NCBI RefSeq assembly: GCF_025369935.1
Contig: NZ_CP104467.1
Location: forward strand, 2,983,001 to 3,047,000
Origin: Paenibacillus andongensis
Lineage (GTDB): Bacteria > Bacillota > Bacilli > Paenibacillales > NBRC-103111
Direction: 5' to 3'
DNA length: 64,000 nt
Positions within the stretch are counted from its first letter, which is position 1. Every line of letters begins with the position of its first letter. Of this stretch, positions 34,937 to 44,057 are shown piece after piece. The translations under genes were made by a program, and so were the position numbers. Under the pieces are notes generated by a model that saw only the letters and a program-made list of their open reading frames with translations, was not told the origin of the DNA and did no database searches.

Positions 34937-35767
34937 TTAATTCAAAAGGCTTCTTACATATTGAACGGTTTCGTCAATCGTATCATCCGTTAGCTGTTCT
35001 AACGAGATATCGATCCCCGGTTTTACTCGATGCAGCTTCTCCAAGAATGTTTTTGTTTGGAAAATACCCTTGCCGGATCGCACTTGATCCAGCTTGCCGT
35101 TTTGCACGACGACATCCTTAAGATGGGCAAGGACGATACGGTCACCGAAAGCGGCAAAAGCCTGATCCAGAAATACTTCTTGTGACTCAACAGAAGCGGG
35201 TGGCAGTAGATTCACTGGATCAAACACAACCCCCAAATTACTGGATGGAACCTCATCCAAAATCCGAACCATTTTATCAATGTTAGATAACGTGTGAGTG
35301 ACTACAGGCTCGAGTCCGATGAAGACACCCCAACGTTCCGCTTCCTCTGCCAATTCTTCAATAGTTTGCTTAAGGGTCTCCCAACCAATGGCCTCATAAC
35401 GCTCGGAATCTTGCGAAAAGTACGTCGTTAGGTCAGCCGTTTCCGTCGCAACGATTGAGGTGCCAAAATCTCTGGCGAAACGCAGATGTTCCTTGAACCG
35501 GTTGATTTCATGACGCCGCTGCTGCGGATCAGGATGAATTGGGTTGATATAACAGCCAAGAACACCAATCCGGATGCCAGCACGGTGGAATTGCTCACCA
35601 ATGTGGTTGGCCAGAGCAGGGCTGAGTCTGCCGAGACTGGTGTCAATATCACTAATCGCTTTACCGAGTGCCAATTGAACGAAGTCAATGCCTCGTCCGC
35701 TAAGCTTCTCTGTTAATTCCTTCAATGGAAGATGTCCAGTAGTATGGGCTAACGTTCCGATTCCCAT
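34937..35767 (-). CDS. Sugar phosphate isomerase/epimerase (xylose isomerase-like TIM barrel)
   Basis: 276 residues. The AP-endonuclease-2/xylose-isomerase-type barrel is seen from LAHTTGHLPLKELTEKL to SLEQLTDDTIDETVQYV, with metal-ligand regions GLEPVVTHTL (Glu) and VVFDPVNLLPP (Asp), then LAHLKDVVV (His). It probably isomerises or epimerises a uronate-derived keto sugar. It is the last gene of the kdu operon; its start adjoins the kduD stop with no gap. Confidence 0.85.
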   Translation of the reverse strand: MGIGTLAHTTGHLPLKELTEKLSGRGIDFVQLALGKAISDIDTSLGRLSPALANHIGEQFHRAGIRIGVLGCYINPIHPDPQQRRHEINRFKEHLRFARDFGTSIVATETADLTTYFSQDSERYEAIGWETLKQTIEELAEEAERWGVFIGLEPVVTHTLSNIDKMVRILDEVPSSNLGVVFDPVNLLPPASVESQEVFLDQAFAAFGDRIVLAHLKDVVVQNGKLDQVRSGKGIFQTKTFLEKLHRVKPGIDISLEQLTDDTIDETVQYVRSLLN

Positions 35768-36520
35768 CTATCTAGCCATCCATCCGCCGTCCACGCACAG
35801 CACGTGTCCGTTCATATAATCTGATGCATGTGATGATAAGAAAACAACGGGACCTTTCAAATCCTCAGGTGAGCCCCAACGGCCTGCCGGAATTCGATCT
35901 GTAATGGATTGTGTGCGTTTCTCATCCTTGAGGATAGGAGCTGTATTATTGGTCGTCATGTATCCAGGAGCAATGGCATTGATCTGGATGCCTTTCCCAG
36001 CCCACTCGTTCGCTAATGCTTTGGTAACACCAGCGATAGCATGTTTACTCGCTGTGTAGCCAGGAACATTAATGCCACCTTGGTAGGTCAACATGGAAGC
36101 GATGTTCACGATTTTGCCGCTGCCGCGCTCAATCATATGGCGGCCAATCAGTTGGCATAGGAAGAACGCAGAGTTCAAGTTCAGGTCAATGACATCGTGC
36201 CAATCTTGACGTGCATGGTCGACTGCCGGTGTACGACGGATGATTCCGGCATTATTCACGAGAATATCGACGCCGCCGTAGATGCCGATGGCTTTGTTTA
36301 CCACATCCTCAAGGATGTCTTCGTTGCTAAGATCGGCTGCGATCAGTTCGGCTTTGCCGCCTAATGCTCGGATGGCTTCCACCGTTTGAACGCTTTCGGA
36401 AGAGGATACAGCAATGACGTTTGCGCCTGCTTCAGCAAGGCCAATGGCCATCGCTTGACCAAGACCGCCGGAAGCGCCGGTAACGAAGGCTGTTTTGCCT
36501 GTTAAATTAAAAAGTGTCAT
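35768..36520 (-). CDS. kduD: 2-dehydro-3-deoxy-D-gluconate 5-dehydrogenase KduD
   Basis: 250 residues of the SDR family. The cofactor loop is TGASGGLGQAMA (14-25), NNAG lies near 90, and the Tyr-Lys pair is YTASKHAIAGVTKALA. The end CVDGGWMAR is typical of KduD. KduD reduces 2,5-diketo-3-deoxygluconate, made by KduI from unsaturated uronates, to 2-keto-3-deoxygluconate. ATG follows AAGGAGTATCCTTC. It lies between deoR and the TIM-barrel gene in the operon. Confidence 0.93.
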   Translation of the reverse strand: MTLFNLTGKTAFVTGASGGLGQAMAIGLAEAGANVIAVSSSESVQTVEAIRALGGKAELIAADLSNEDILEDVVNKAIGIYGGVDILVNNAGIIRRTPAVDHARQDWHDVIDLNLNSAFFLCQLIGRHMIERGSGKIVNIASMLTYQGGINVPGYTASKHAIAGVTKALANEWAGKGIQINAIAPGYMTTNNTAPILKDEKRTQSITDRIPAGRWGSPEDLKGPVVFLSSHASDYMNGHVLCVDGGWMAR

Positions 36521-36538
36521 GAAGGATACTCCTTTTCA

Positions 36539-37294
36539 CTATTGAGTTACAATCTGGATACCAGCATCACGGTACTGCTTGGCAATATCAGCGGGAAGGG
36601 CACTGTCAGTTAAGATCATGGCCACTTCGGACAAGGAAGCGAACGTTCGTAAGGCACATTGGCCGAATTTGTAATGATCGGCAACGCCGTAAACCGTTGC
36701 GCTGGATCTAATCAATGCCCGTTTATAATCGGCATGATCACTTGTGTAGATGGTAAAGCCATGCTGCAAATGAATACCAGTGGCAGAAATGAACGATTTC
36801 TGAATGTTGAGCTTACTCACATATTCCACGGCTTCGGGACCTGCGAGGGTGTTGCGCAGACGGTAGCCGCCTGGAACAACCAACCGAATTTCTTCCTTAT
36901 GCAAGAGCTCGGAGATAATAAATAAATCGTTTGTTACAACAGTAAGCGGCTGATTATCCAGCCGCCTAGCAATTTCAAGTGTTGTACTGCCCCCATCGAG
37001 GGCAATAATATCCCGTGGTTGAATGTATCGCAAAGCAATCGTCGCGATTTCGGATTTCTGATCGGCATGCTTAATGATCGGCTCTTTTGTTGAAAGGATG
37101 CCAAGCTGATCACTTTGAGCGAGCACCGCTCCGCCATGAATGCGGACAAGCAGCCCTTTTTCTTCAAGTTTGGCCAAATCTTCGCGAATCGTTTTGCCTG
37201 TAACGTCCAGCCGTTCGCTAAGCTCGTTCACGGTTACTTCTTTCTGCGCCAGAAGTATTTCCATAATAGTTTCATATCTGCGTAAAGGGTTCAT
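36539..37294 (-). CDS. DeoR-family transcriptional regulator of the kdu operon
   Basis: 251 residues. The DeoR winged helix is at the N-terminus (NPLRRYETIMEILLAQKEVTV...LSERLDVTGKTIREDLAKLEEKG). The effector domain has the usual DGGSTTLEIARRL and DHYKFG signatures. DeoR regulators bind sugar phosphates. It is encoded inside the kdu operon, between kduI and kduD, which suggests local autoregulation. Its operator is not identified. Confidence 0.9.
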   Translation of the reverse strand: MNPLRRYETIMEILLAQKEVTVNELSERLDVTGKTIREDLAKLEEKGLLVRIHGGAVLAQSDQLGILSTKEPIIKHADQKSEIATIALRYIQPRDIIALDGGSTTLEIARRLDNQPLTVVTNDLFIISELLHKEEIRLVVPGGYRLRNTLAGPEAVEYVSKLNIQKSFISATGIHLQHGFTIYTSDHADYKRALIRSSATVYGVADHYKFGQCALRTFASLSEVAMILTDSALPADIAKQYRDAGIQIVTQ

Positions 37295-37328
37295 CGGTTG
37301 TCATCCGTTTCTAAATAGAGGTTACCGA

Positions 37329-38162
37329 CTATTTTAAATCTTTCATGGCCACGGCGTCCATATCATCAAACATTTGATTTTCGCCAGCCATGCCCCAAAT
37401 GAAGGTGTAGTTGTTCGTGCCAACACCGCTATGAATGGACCAGCTTGGGGAGATGACAGCTTGCTCATTGCGCATAACGACGTGACGTGTTTGCTGCGGC
37501 TCACCCATCATGTGGAAGACAACAGCATCTTCCGGCATGTCAAAGTAGAAATAAACTTCGGAACGGCGATTGTGTGTATGAGAAGGCATAGTGTTCCACA
37601 TGTTGCCTGGTTTCAGAAGTGTCATCCCCATTACGAGTTGACAGCTTTTTACGCCGCCAGTGTGGATGTATTTGTAAATCGTACGCTCATTCGAAGTATT
37701 GATGCTGCCTAAGTGAGTAGGAGTAGCTTCGCTAATGGCCACTTTCACTGTTGGATAGGTTTGGTGAGCAGGTGTTGAATTAAAGTAGAATTTCGCAGGC
37801 TCGGCAGCGTTATCACTAGCAAACGTAATATCCTTCGCGCCAAGACCAATATAAATGCAATCTTTGGAATCCATGTTGTAAATCGTACCATCAACAGTGA
37901 TCGTGCCTCTGCCGCCAACATTAATAATACCGATCTCGCGGCGCTCTAAGAAATAATCAGCAGCCATTTCTTTCTTGTCAGCTTGTAATTGAAGTGCGCC
38001 TGTAATAGGAAGCACGCCGCCAATGATGAAACGGTCAACATGGGAGTACACTAATTTAATTTCGTTAGGTGAGAACAAAGCGTTAATTTGAAATTCAGCT
38101 TGCAGGCGTTCCGTGTCAAATTGCTTAACTTCATTCGGGTGTGATGCGTAGCGGATATCCAT
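37329..38162 (-). CDS. kduI: 5-dehydro-4-deoxy-D-glucuronate isomerase KduI
   Basis: 277 residues, the usual size. The zinc ligands match those of E. coli: His195 and His197 in MPSHTHNRRSE, Glu202, and His244 in WSIHSGVG. KduI isomerises the product of unsaturated uronates to 3-deoxy-D-glycero-2,5-hexodiulosonate. It is the first gene of the operon. AAGGAGAG precedes the ATG. The upstream gap to 38354 is AT-rich and likely carries the operon promoter. Confidence 0.95.
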   Translation of the reverse strand: MDIRYASHPNEVKQFDTERLQAEFQINALFSPNEIKLVYSHVDRFIIGGVLPITGALQLQADKKEMAADYFLERREIGIINVGGRGTITVDGTIYNMDSKDCIYIGLGAKDITFASDNAAEPAKFYFNSTPAHQTYPTVKVAISEATPTHLGSINTSNERTIYKYIHTGGVKSCQLVMGMTLLKPGNMWNTMPSHTHNRRSEVYFYFDMPEDAVVFHMMGEPQQTRHVVMRNEQAVISPSWSIHSGVGTNNYTFIWGMAGENQMFDDMDAVAMKDLK

Positions 38163-38354
38163 CGGTTAATCTCTCCTTAAAATTGGTTTATTTATGTTGA
38201 TATACGTTCATATAGGTTTAATTTACTCCATTAATGGGGTTTAGGCAAGGGTTTTTGGACCTATGTTTCAAAAGTTTCACTAAAGGTGAATAAAGGATAC
38301 GGAATAAGTAAACAACAAGCAAACGAGATTATGTTACAACTAGGAGGTTAGCGC

Positions 38355-38519
38355 ATGGATAAAAGTCATTATTTCGATCACGTATGTAACGACACGATTC
38401 CCACTCTGCCTGAGGAAGAGTCCACAACACCGACAGATATGCTCAGTGAGGCAGTCGAGGAAATCATGGATAATGTGAAAAAAGTGTTCTCGACCAGTGA
38501 ACCTGATGATCGAGATTAG
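38355..38519 (+). CDS. Small acidic unknown protein
   Basis: 54 residues, MDKSHYFDHVCNDTIPTLPE at the start and EPDDRD at the end. TAGGAGG sits seven bases before ATG 38355, and a strong bidirectional terminator follows at 38557. The acidic, helical content is plausible for a small regulatory or spore protein, but no family is recognised. Confidence 0.45.
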   Translation: MDKSHYFDHVCNDTIPTLPEEESTTPTDMLSEAVEEIMDNVKKVFSTSEPDDRD

Positions 38520-38556
38520 GAAGTGGAGTAGCTTCTCCTGAAGATGAGAGAGTGCT

Positions 38557-38601
38557 AAAAAGGACCTTATTGTCTACATGTGTAGATAACAAGGTCCTTT
38601 T
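38557..38601. terminator. Strong bidirectional terminator
   Basis: AAAAGGACCTTATTGTCTACA pairs with TGTAGATAACAAGGTCCTTTT, with few mismatches and T on both sides. It separates the small + gene and the convergent AraC gene. Confidence 0.85.
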
Positions 38602-38616
38602 GTCATATATGTTTTC

Positions 38617-39510
38617 CTAGCGTTTTGTTTGTTGTGCATCATTCCGGCCAGTTTGATTCATTCTCCATTGGATCGGAGTCATGCCTGTAATGCGTTTAAA
38701 CACGGTGGCAAAATGTTGACTGGACGCGTAATCCAATTCATTCGCGATCTCTGTGACAGTATCCGAGCCATCAATCAGCAGTCCGCAAGCTCTCTTAATT
38801 CGTGCACGTTCAATAAATACCATTGGCGGGAGCCCTGTATATTCCTGAAAAGTACGGAAGAAATGGGAGGGACTGATCCGGACAAAATTAGCCATCTCTT
38901 CAATGGTAGGGCGCCATTGCGGCTTTTTCTCGATCCGGCCTATCAGTGTTTCCAATTGACGTAATAGATCGTCAGCGAGAGAGACCATTTGTTGACTAGG
39001 CTGAAGAATGCGAAGCAGCAACCCAAGCAGCGCTTGGCGGGTAGAGGAGGTTCGTAATGGACCGTTGGAATTTAGCGCACTTCGCAACTTTCTAATGTCG
39101 TCAACGGCCTGCAGTCCAGAATGGCTAACTCTCGGTAATGCCTCTAGTGCATGTCTGAAGCACTCACGCTCGTCTTGCGGCAAGCGCAACCAGTCTTCCG
39201 AATGCGGTGGTGTAACGATGAACCACCAGAAACGGCTGGGCTCAATCACGTTGAAGCCGCCGCGGTGAATCTCGCCTGGACTTGTGTGAAACACGTCGCC
39301 TGCTTTGGTCTCATAGACGTGCCCGTCCAGCTCCCAGCTGGCTTTACCCCGTTCGACCAGAACAAATTCATACCCGGCATGCTTATGATAGGAGAGGGGT
39401 AATGCCGATCTAATCTCATCGAAGCCGAAAAGGAGCAATTCCGGAACGCCTGGTATGCGATCTTCCGTATGGATGTCGTAAGTCCAGCGTGGACTTTGTT
39501 TCGCAGGCAA
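38617..39510 (-). CDS. AraC-family regulator with cupin sensor, divergent from the PhyH gene
   Basis: 297 residues. The N-terminal cupin-like arm has GYEFVLVERGKASWELDGH and GDVFHTSPGEIHRGGFN. The C-terminal AraC domain includes SPSHFFRTFQEYTGLPPMVF and TVTEIANELDYASSQHFATVFK. It is divergent from the PhyH-family gene (134 bp between starts), which is the probable target. The inducer is not known. Confidence 0.9.
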   Translation of the reverse strand: MPAKQSPRWTYDIHTEDRIPGVPELLLFGFDEIRSALPLSYHKHAGYEFVLVERGKASWELDGHVYETKAGDVFHTSPGEIHRGGFNVIEPSRFWWFIVTPPHSEDWLRLPQDERECFRHALEALPRVSHSGLQAVDDIRKLRSALNSNGPLRTSSTRQALLGLLLRILQPSQQMVSLADDLLRQLETLIGRIEKKPQWRPTIEEMANFVRISPSHFFRTFQEYTGLPPMVFIERARIKRACGLLIDGSDTVTEIANELDYASSQHFATVFKRITGMTPIQWRMNQTGRNDAQQTKR

Positions 39511-39643
39511 GGGGAGGGCCTCCTCTATGTTCGAATGTTCTTATTTGTCTGATATGTTTCTCATACTACTTTGTAGCTGTATGAACGTCAATCAACCTGG
39601 GATTAAGTATGATGAAAGCAAGACGTATAAGGAGGAATTTACG

Positions 39644-40480
39644 ATGACTTTGCAAGTAGAGAGAACGTACAAAATTACGGCTCAGGATAAGGATACATTC
39701 AATCGCGACGGTTACTGGATATCTCCGAAACTGCTGGACGACGATCAAATCGCGCGGTTGCGACATGCGCATGAACGGGTTTGGACTAGCGATTACGATG
39801 GCGATGGGCTTCCGATGAACCATTACCGTGCGAACTCGAATCCTGATTCCTTACGCAAGCTAGATAATGGATGGTGGATCAATGACGAGATCCGAAGCAC
39901 CGTTACGGATCCGTTTATCGGTGAGCTTGCAGCTGATTTGCTGGAGACGGATGAAGTTCGACTGTGGCACGATCAGGTTATTTATAAACCAGGTGTTGGC
40001 AACAAGGAGACACAGTCTGGCAACGTTGGCTGGCACCAAGATTATGGCTACTGGCAGTGCTCTAGCAATCCGAATATGATCACCGTATGGATCGCGCTTC
40101 AGGATACAGATCTAACCAACGGCGGGATGATGACCATTCTCGGCTCCCACAAGTGGGGGCTAATACCTGATAGCAACACGTTCTTCGATCCGAACATGGA
40201 GGAGCTAAGGAACAAGTATGCGGCTGGTCGCGAATGGGTCGAGGAGCCCTGCATTTTGAAGGCTGGTCAGGCAAGCTTTCATCACGCTCTTACATTCCAC
40301 GGGTCCGGAGCTAATAAGACGAATGAGCCTCGTATGTCAGTCGTCGCGCATCTGATGCCAGGCGGCACGAGCTACCGCGCAGGCGTGCAGCGTCATGACA
40401 ATTCCCGTTTGCTAGGACCGCGCCCTTATCATGGTCAGGCTTTTGCAAATGAGTATTTTCCGGTTTTGTTTAAACGATAA
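39644..40480 (+). CDS. Phytanoyl-CoA dioxygenase-family (PhyH) oxygenase
   Basis: 278 residues from ATG 39644 after AAGGAGGAATTTACG; the frame opens earlier, at 39527. The iron facial triad is present: His131 and Asp133 in GWHQDYGYW and His219 in LTFHGSG, with Arg230 near the 2-oxoglutarate end. GGMMTILGSHKWG fits the beta-barrel core. It is an Fe(II)/2-oxoglutarate-type hydroxylase; the substrate is unknown. It lies in a uronate-catabolism neighbourhood between AraC genes. Confidence 0.88.
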   Translation: MTLQVERTYKITAQDKDTFNRDGYWISPKLLDDDQIARLRHAHERVWTSDYDGDGLPMNHYRANSNPDSLRKLDNGWWINDEIRSTVTDPFIGELAADLLETDEVRLWHDQVIYKPGVGNKETQSGNVGWHQDYGYWQCSSNPNMITVWIALQDTDLTNGGMMTILGSHKWGLIPDSNTFFDPNMEELRNKYAAGREWVEEPCILKAGQASFHHALTFHGSGANKTNEPRMSVVAHLMPGGTSYRAGVQRHDNSRLLGPRPYHGQAFANEYFPVLFKR

Positions 40481-40506
40481 TTATGGTGCCGAATCCCTTC
40501 CATTAC

Positions 40507-40540
40507 AAAATCCCTTCCCATCGAAGGGATTTTCTTTTTA
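40507..40540 (+). terminator. Terminator of the PhyH gene
   Basis: AAAATCCCTTC pairs with GAAGGGATTTT, followed by T. It lies upstream of the ATG 40597 that I use for the next gene. Confidence 0.8.
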
Positions 40541-40596
40541 CCTGCAGGCGGTTACAATTGCTTAATAATGACACAGCTCTTCTGGAGATGAAGCAT

Positions 40597-41424
40597 ATGG
40601 CGAATCCATTGGAACATTTTAGTTTTCATCATATCGATTCCGCGACAGTCGGTACGATTGTATATCCACCGGGTGGCCGGTATGGTCCTCGCATCCAACA
40701 AGATATTCAGCTCGTTCTCTTACATACGGGTTCTATGGAAGTGACCATTGATGGCGATCTCTTCCGATTGGAGCCCGGCAATGTGGCATTTCTGAAGCCT
40801 GGGCACATCGAGTATTTCACATTTGCGAATGAGCAGGACAGTTGGCATCGTTGGGTGGCCATTAGCGTCCAACCGTTATCAGAAGATGAAATGAAAGCGT
40901 TAGAGCAGGTTCCGTTTAGCCTCCCGATTTCTGAACACTTGAATCGAATAACTGACCTTATGCTATCGATCCGATCCGAGCATGCAGATACAGGAACAGT
41001 CATGAGAAGTCTCGGTCACACAGCGATTCAATTGTTTCTATCCGAGTTGTCCAAAGCGCAGCTGCAGCAAGACATCCATCCTTCTGTTTTACTTGCCAAA
41101 TCATACATTCATCAAACATTTAAAGAAAACTTGAGTCTGCCCTTAATAGCTGCTCATGCGGGAGTTTCGGATGAGCACTTGGTCCGGCTTTTCCGTAAAT
41201 ACGAGCAAACGACGCCGATTAAATATGTGTGGCACTATCGTGTACTGCGCGCTATGGAGTTACTAGCCCATACAGGTTTATCGATATCGGAAATCGCTCA
41301 TCGAAGCGGGTTCCAAACCAGTTACCACTTCGCGCGATTGGTGAAGCAGCAAACAGGTAAAACTCCTTCAGAGATAAGGACTTCCTCTTGGAAGAAAGGA
41401 GATTCCCATGCAGAAAAGCGGTAG
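40597..41424 (+). CDS. AraC-family regulator with cupin sensor
   Basis: 275 residues from ATG 40597. An earlier frame opening at 40483 runs through the PhyH terminator, so it is not used. The N-terminal cupin part (LVLLHTGSMEVTIDGDLFRL, AFLKPGHIEYF) is followed by the AraC HTH pair (LPLIAAHAGVSDEHLVRLFR and SISEIAHRSGFQTSYHFARL). Its stop overlaps the following AraC gene by 17 bp, so the two are probably one operon. Its target is probably nearby, for example the PhyH or GH4 gene. Confidence 0.88.
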   Translation: MANPLEHFSFHHIDSATVGTIVYPPGGRYGPRIQQDIQLVLLHTGSMEVTIDGDLFRLEPGNVAFLKPGHIEYFTFANEQDSWHRWVAISVQPLSEDEMKALEQVPFSLPISEHLNRITDLMLSIRSEHADTGTVMRSLGHTAIQLFLSELSKAQLQQDIHPSVLLAKSYIHQTFKENLSLPLIAAHAGVSDEHLVRLFRKYEQTTPIKYVWHYRVLRAMELLAHTGLSISEIAHRSGFQTSYHFARLVKQQTGKTPSEIRTSSWKKGDSHAEKR

Positions 41425-42319
41425 CCTTTTCACCTCATTCTTGACTGAGTATCACTGCCATCCACAAGTGATGGCGTATTATTATAAACAATGGCAAGGC
41501 TTCAATATGCCCTTTCATCGTCATGATGCGGTAGAAATCATGTATACCATCCAAGGTTACTGCGACGTTGAAATCCAGACTTTCCCTACACAAACCGGGA
41601 GAGTTAGTCTCAAAAAGGGAGAGTTCATTATTATGGACGCCAATGTCTCTCATCGATTGATCGTTGACGAGGCTGCCCCCTGTAGAATGCTAAATGTAGA
41701 GTTCCGTTTTACCCAGCAAAAGGGTGTGTTTCCATCTATTCATCAACTGGCTGCAGAAGACAAGCTATTGGCTTCTTTCCTTGAGGTCAAATCTCCTTAT
41801 TTGGTACTGCGCGACCCCGATGAGGTTTATCATATTATGAAAAGCTTGGTGCTTGAACTGGATAAAGCAGACGCCAAAAGTGAAACGATGGTGCAATTGC
41901 TCATCGCTCAGCTGCTCATACGAATTGCGCGACTTAGACAAGAAGCAGCAAGCAGCGGGCTGGCGCAAACTGAGTGGTATGTGAAACAAAGCATGGATTT
42001 TTTGCATCAGAACTATGACCGCGACATTCAAGTGAAGGATATTGCTGGAGCCGTAAATTTACACCCCGGGTATTTGCAGCGGATTTTCAAATCGTTAACA
42101 GGGCAAACCCTAATGGCGTATTTAACCGTGATTCGAATGGAAAAAGCCAAAATGCTGCTGCTGGAAACAGATGTACCGATTTCAGAAATATGCGATTATA
42201 TCGGGGTTGGAAGCCGACAGTATTTTCATATGCTTTTCAAAGACTATACCGACTTAACCCCTACGGAATATCGTAAATCAATGGAAACTGAGAAGAGGGA
42301 ATACCCAGAAAAAAGTTAG
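41408..42319 (+). CDS. AraC-family regulator with cupin sensor
   Basis: 303 residues. The cupin arm (MPFHRHDAVEIMYTIQGYCD) leads to the AraC domain (DIQVKDIAGAVNLHPGYLQR and PISEICDYIGVGSRQYFHML). It overlaps the preceding AraC gene and directly precedes the GH4 gene (106 bp). It is a likely activator of GH4, whose upstream region contains a catabolite-repression-like palindrome. Confidence 0.9.
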   Translation: MQKSGSLFTSFLTEYHCHPQVMAYYYKQWQGFNMPFHRHDAVEIMYTIQGYCDVEIQTFPTQTGRVSLKKGEFIIMDANVSHRLIVDEAAPCRMLNVEFRFTQQKGVFPSIHQLAAEDKLLASFLEVKSPYLVLRDPDEVYHIMKSLVLELDKADAKSETMVQLLIAQLLIRIARLRQEAASSGLAQTEWYVKQSMDFLHQNYDRDIQVKDIAGAVNLHPGYLQRIFKSLTGQTLMAYLTVIRMEKAKMLLLETDVPISEICDYIGVGSRQYFHMLFKDYTDLTPTEYRKSMETEKREYPEKS

Positions 42320-42356
42320 GATTTTTGACAAAACTGCTACGATGAAGTTAGGAATT

Positions 42357-42370
42357 TGATAACGTTTTCT
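42357..42370 (+). promoter_or_regulatory. Catabolite-responsive (cre)-like palindrome before GH4
   Basis: TGATAACGTTTTCT resembles TGNAANCGNWNNCA with one mismatch plus a final T. It is near the GH4 start, so carbon repression by CcpA is plausible. Confidence 0.35.
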
Positions 42371-42425
42371 CTTTCGCTCTTGATACAATGTGAATTGTAG
42401 ATAAACGATAGAGAGGACGATAAAT

Positions 42426-43931
42426 ATGTCATTTAAGGTAGCTTTTATTGGAGCAGGGAGTATTGGATTTACACGCGGACTACTACGAGATTTGTTAGCG
42501 GTACCTGAATTTCACGATATTCAAGTCGCTTTTACGGACATCAATCAACATAATTTAGAGATGGTCACCGAGCTATGTCAAAGGGATATTCGAGAAAATG
42601 GGTTGAATATTGAGATTCAAGCTAGTACAGATCGTAGAGAAGCTTTGAAAGATGCGAAGTATGTCTTATGTACGATTCGTGTGGGAGGTCTGGAGGCTTT
42701 TGCCACCGATGTGGATATTCCCCTAAAATACGGTGTTGACCAATGTGTAGGCGACACGCTATGTGCAGGCGGTATTATGTATGGTCAGCGCGGCATCTCG
42801 GAAATGCTTCGCATTTGCCAAGATATTCGTGAAGTGGCGGCGCCTGATGTGCTGCTGTTGAATTATGCGAATCCGATGGCCATGCTGACTTGGGCTTGCA
42901 ACAAGTACGGCGGTGTGCGGACGATTGGTCTCTGTCACGGTGTTCAGCATGGGCATCAACAAATCGCGGAAGTGTACGGCTTGGAGAAAAAGGAAGTAGA
43001 TATTATTTGCGCAGGCATCAATCACCAAACTTGGTATGTGCAGATTCGTCACAACGGTCAGGATTTGACTGGCGGTCTGCTTGAAGCCTTCGAGAATCAT
43101 CCGGAGTTCACGCGTACGGAGAAAGTGCGTATCGACATGCTGCGCCGCTTTGGTTACTACAGTACAGAATCCAACGGACATCTTAGCGAGTATGTGCCTT
43201 GGTACCGAAAGCGTGCTAGCGAAATCCAAGATTGGATCGACATGGGCAGCTGGATTAATGGAGAAACAGGCGGCTATCTGCGTGTTTGCACGGAGGGACG
43301 CAATTGGTTCGAGACGGATTTCCCGAACTGGATGAAGGATAAAGCAATTGTTTACACGGCGGAGAAACGCAGTGAAGAGCATGGCTCCTATATTATTGAA
43401 GGTCTTGAAACCGGACGCGTGTACCGCGGACATTTCAACTTAGTCAATAACGGCGTTATCTCGAATTTGCCAGATGATGCGATTATCGAAGCACCAGGCT
43501 ACGTAGATCGCAACGGCATCTCGATGCCGCATGTTGGAGACCTGCCGATCGGACCCGCAGCGGTATGCAATGTGAGTATTTCCGTGCAGCGGCTTGCTGT
43601 GGAAGCGGCCGTGCATGGTGATGATAAACTGCTTCGTCAAGCATTTATGATGGATCCACTCGTAGGAGCTGTCTGCAATCCCAAAGAAATATGGCAGATG
43701 GTTGATGAAATGTTGGTCGCACAGGAGGCATGGCTGCCTCAGTATGGCGCGGCGATTACAGAAGCAAAGCAACGTCTCGCAGCTGGAAACCTTGTTCCAA
43801 CGCGCAGCTATGAAGGTGCAGCACGCTTGAAGGTGAAGACGGTGGAAGAAATGCAGCAGGATCGTGAAGCTGCGAATAAAAATGCAGGTGAAGCGGACAA
43901 AGGGAAGGATCGCGCAGCGGTTAACTCGTAA
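42426..43931 (+). CDS. GH4 alpha-glycosidase, CHG type (alpha-galacturonidase-like)
   Basis: 501 residues of glycoside hydrolase family 4. The NAD loop GAGSIGFTRGLLRD is at the start. The manganese/catalytic Cys170-His171-Gly172 motif in GLCHGVQHG is present, with NANPMAM-type substrate contacts (LLNYANPMAML). Family knowledge: the residue after Cys-His separates the subgroups, and Gly marks the alpha-glucuronidase/alpha-galacturonidase group. Beside kdu and kdgF genes, alpha-galacturonidase on pectin fragments is the best guess. The C-terminus is extended with charged repeats (EAADKGKDRAAVNS-like). It needs NAD and a divalent metal. ATG follows GAGAGGACGATAAAT. Confidence 0.85.
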   Translation: MSFKVAFIGAGSIGFTRGLLRDLLAVPEFHDIQVAFTDINQHNLEMVTELCQRDIRENGLNIEIQASTDRREALKDAKYVLCTIRVGGLEAFATDVDIPLKYGVDQCVGDTLCAGGIMYGQRGISEMLRICQDIREVAAPDVLLLNYANPMAMLTWACNKYGGVRTIGLCHGVQHGHQQIAEVYGLEKKEVDIICAGINHQTWYVQIRHNGQDLTGGLLEAFENHPEFTRTEKVRIDMLRRFGYYSTESNGHLSEYVPWYRKRASEIQDWIDMGSWINGETGGYLRVCTEGRNWFETDFPNWMKDKAIVYTAEKRSEEHGSYIIEGLETGRVYRGHFNLVNNGVISNLPDDAIIEAPGYVDRNGISMPHVGDLPIGPAAVCNVSISVQRLAVEAAVHGDDKLLRQAFMMDPLVGAVCNPKEIWQMVDEMLVAQEAWLPQYGAAITEAKQRLAAGNLVPTRSYEGAARLKVKTVEEMQQDREAANKNAGEADKGKDRAAVNS

Positions 43932-43993
43932 TGTTCGTTTGGATTCAAGTGTGTTCATTTAGGTGCTTTTCAGATATAATTAAAAAGTAAGTG

Positions 43994-44019
43994 AAGGACC
44001 GCTTGCGGTCCTTTTATTT
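43994..44019 (+). terminator. Terminator of GH4
   Basis: AAGGACCG pairs with CGGTCCTT across CTTG, followed by T-rich sequence. Confidence 0.85.
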
Positions 44020-44057
44020 TTTCATTAGAGCGTTTCATTATGAAAGGGGAAAGCCAG

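Noticed and set aside
39527..39643. Upstream extension of the PhyH gene
   Set aside because: The strong ribosome site lies before ATG 39644, and the upstream residues do not fit the family.
42759..43433. 224-codon open frame on the minus strand inside GH4
   Set aside because: It lies entirely opposite the GH4 gene, has no ribosome site, and its protein has no recognisable domain.
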